Source: Opisthorchis felineus (lineage: Eukaryota; Platyhelminthes; Trematoda; Opisthorchiida; Opisthorchiidae). Taken from it: 64,000 nucleotides of DNA. A model generated the notes under the pieces. The model had not been told where the DNA came from. It did not search any database and was given only the letters and a program-made list of their open reading frames with translations. The position numbers were made by a program, and so were the translations under genes. Location: positions 1,852,771-1,916,770 of the forward strand of contig SJOL01007141.1 in NCBI GenBank assembly GCA_004794785.1. Direction: 5' to 3'. Positions 62,483-64,000 of this stretch are shown here, piece after piece. Positions within the stretch are counted from its first letter, which is position 1. Each line of letters opens with the position of its first letter.

Positions 62483-62645
62483 TGATAGAACACGAGGTAG
62501 CTCAGTGATTAGGGCGACAACTCACGGACTGGCAGGTCCGTGGTTTGAACCCATGCTCAGCATCTTGACTGCTCCTATCACTTGGCAACCTGGTGATTTC
62601 CCAGCCCTCCAGCCCCATTCAGGTGAATGACAGCTAGGCACCAAA
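62483..62645 (+). repeat. SINE family B copy, plus strand
   Basis: GAGGTAGCTCAGTGATTAGG is a tRNA-like D-arm/box A, and CCGTGGTTTGAACCC is box B. The body CTTGGCAACCTGGTGATTTC and CCAGCCCTCCAGCCCC matches the copy at 32165-32365. The insertion lies about 145 bp upstream of exon i. Confidence 0.82.
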
Positions 62646-62790
62646 AGAGTGTTACAGCTAAACGATTGTTATTTGTAGGTATTTGATAGACTAGAGAGTT
62701 CCTTTTTGGCTAAGATCCTAAATTGGGCGATGTGAAGTTCAGTAGTCTTGTGTATGCATCACTTGCTCATTATGCCTGATGAATTTTCAG

Positions 62791-62922
62791 CTATCAACGG
62801 GGCTAATGCCGCTATGAAGGGCGAAAAACTTCTCAAAATTGTCAGACGTTCTCGTGCCGCATACTTGGATCAACTGTTTCGTGATTATGCTTCCATACCC
62901 GAATCGGACCGGAAAAGGGCCA
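62791..62922 (+). CDS. RapGAP-domain protein, exon i (end of GAP domain)
   Basis: The acceptor GAATTTTCAG|CT completes the codon from exon h. The product INGANAAMKGEKLLKIVRRS, then RAAYLDQLFRDYA, matches the last helix of the RapGAP domain (INAENAA.K.EKF......R....L..L). The end is uncertain. The donor GCCA|GTACGT (62923, phase 1) is the best match to consensus, while GTGGTT at 62931 would keep a longer downstream frame open. In SIPA1-like proteins a PDZ domain follows the GAP domain; none is visible before the window ends. Confidence 0.9.
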
Positions 62923-62978
62923 GTACGTCGGTGGTTTATCTGAATATGCTTGACATCATATTTTTGTGATGCTTTCAG

Positions 62979-63104
62979 GAGCCCTGTTCACGTAGTTATA
63001 TGAATCCGTTCCAAGTCCAGAATTTCAGTCTGGGAAAAATAGACCGACTTATCGGAAGAAGGGTTTATCCTCTGTCCCTCCCGAAAATCCTTCGTTGTTT
63101 ATAA
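62979..63104 (+). CDS. Possible terminal exon of the RapGAP gene
   Basis: A strong acceptor, TTTTTGTGATGCTTTCAG|GA, ends at 62978, only about 50 bases after exon i. If entered in phase 0 it stays open for 41 codons (SYMNPFQVQNFSLGKIDRLI is part of it) up to TAA at 63102-63104. If entered in phase 1 it stops after five codons at 62993. Neither reading resembles SIPA1-like C-termini. It may therefore be an alternative short 3' end, or the acceptor may be unused with the next true exon outside the window. Confidence 0.3.
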   Translation, partial: EPCSRSYMNPFQVQNFSLGKIDRLIGRRVYPLSLPKILRCL

Positions 63105-63220
63105 CGTATTGTTATTGAGTTTTTATTACTGTTTCGGTCATTTTTATCCAGAGCAAGCCGTTCATTTTCCGGGACTGTTGCGCAACCTATGGACTCCGAA
63201 TTTTGCACTGTATGTGATTA

Positions 63221-63226
63221 AATAAA
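63221..63226 (+). terminator. Possible polyadenylation signal AATAAA
   Basis: AATAAA is followed within 15 bases by the GT-rich run GTCTGTGAGTGGTG, the usual arrangement of a cleavage site. It would serve the possible terminal exon at 62979-63104. AATAAA occurs often by chance in this AT-rich DNA. Confidence 0.3.
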
Positions 63227-64000
63227 CAGTCTGTGAGTGGTGAATTTCTGCTGATGGAATCAGAAAGGCATATGTGACCACCACCTGCTTAATACTACTA
63301 TGATTCTCAGTCCAAGCGTTAAACGCAAGCTAAACATTTCTATCCGCTCGCTAACTTCTTATTGCTCGAAACTTGTTAACCAAGAAGGTGGTGTAAATTA
63401 CATTTATTCATCCATTTGCTACGCTCACCCTTTCTACCTGACATGTACGTCAGTTCAATCCACCTAAGTTGTGTCCAATACTCCAAGATTATGTATCACA
63501 GAATGCCAGAATGATTTATTATTGGAAGGTTCTGGACGACCTGGCTGATTCCTTGATAACAATAAATACAGTGCGAAAAGTGGAAAAAGCCAAAAGGTGA
63601 CTTATCGTTTGAGGACAACTGTTGAGAGTTCCTGAGTGACGGTCCGCACGCGGGACGTTTTCTCTGCAGTATAGCTGCTACACGTGTTCCGTACTTGTCC
63701 GTGGACTTGTGGGGTTTGGTTGACTTCCTGTCGTGTGTGTGTGTGTGCTGGGCCGAGTTGCATACCTATTTATTGTGTGTCCATTCTTGTTTGACAGCTG
63801 CACAAACTTGATTACAACTTGATCAAATGTGGACATATGGATGGGAAATTTTAGTGCACATGTTGTCGGTCAAGGTTAAAAGTGGGACAGGATTTTGTCA
63901 CGTGATTTAGGTGTTTGTGACGCATGATCTAGTGAGTGCGGATGTACCAAACAAACAAAGCGAAGTTGGTTGAAGACACAAGGGAGTGACCGCTACAGTT
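63227..64000. other. Window end, no gene recognised
   Basis: A GT dinucleotide tract is at 63733-63747. No further RapGAP, PDZ or other exon could be recognised here. The stretch is either 3' flank or the next intron of the RapGAP gene. Confidence 0.55.

Larger units (their letters stand above)
60221..62790 (+). other. Intron 8 of the RapGAP gene (phase 1, about 2.6 kb)
   Basis: GT...AG intron with acceptor AATTTTCAG. It contains a short Penelope-like fragment (60950-61095) and a sense SINE of family B (62483-62645). Other frames (for example 61669-61953 on the minus strand) are unassigned. Confidence 0.85.

Noticed and set aside
62490..62570. Possible tRNA gene
   Set aside because: The tRNA-like head has no closed acceptor stem and continues into a SINE body shared with 32165-32365.
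1..64000. CRISPR arrays, bacterial operons, integrons or phage genes
   Set aside because: No regularly spaced direct repeats, no ribosome-binding-site-led gene clusters, and the spliced gene and retroelements show eukaryotic nuclear DNA.

Overview
The window looks like nuclear DNA of a flatworm (platyhelminth), probably a digenean trematode or a diphyllobothriidean-type tapeworm. The AT-leaning sequence has no long intact reading frames and no prokaryotic gene organisation. Spliced exons are separated by kilobase introns with GT...AG (once GC...AG) borders. Decayed non-LTR retrotransposons of kinds common in flatworms, Penelope-like elements and tRNA-headed SINEs are abundant. The clade is inferred from this repeat profile, not from a marker gene.

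The one protein-coding gene I can support lies on the + strand. It was not visible as a single reading frame and had to be assembled across introns. At least nine exons (about 21209-62922) join in compatible phases into a RapGAP-domain protein. It is closest to the SIPA1/SIPA1-like (SPA-1) branch, with some Rap1GAP-like features. The exons cover the N-terminal subdomain of the GAP module (21209-31175), the linker with the motif CKAGQSTENEVYNN (34337-34412), the catalytic subdomain (45701-60220) with the asparagine-thumb motif KRHIGN (58104-58261), and the end of the GAP domain (62791-62922). The 5' end lies upstream of 21209, and the 3' end is either just after 62979 or beyond the window.

Region 1-21208 lies upstream of the first recognised exon and is either 5' flank or a long 5' intron. 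It holds a CR1-like LINE fragment (about 3060-3990), a head-to-head SINE pair (about 8950-9580), two antisense RTE-like LINE fragments (12332-13960 and 14170-15110) and a broken Penelope-like element (about 17780-19480).

The introns from 21620 to 62790 carry further elements. These are SINEs of three families, sense and antisense RTE-like LINEs (23430-24160, 34740-36892, 37560-38560, 50520-51550), two Penelope fragments (49080-49610, 60950-61095), a CCAAT/TATA promoter-like module (about 43190-43390), a perfect 14-bp hairpin (39446-39477) and several unnamed dispersed repeats. The transposable elements are relics: all show stops and frameshifts, the least damaged being the LINE tail at 23430-24010. 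The biology here is one regulator of the small GTPase Rap stretched over more than 41 kb by repeat invasion.
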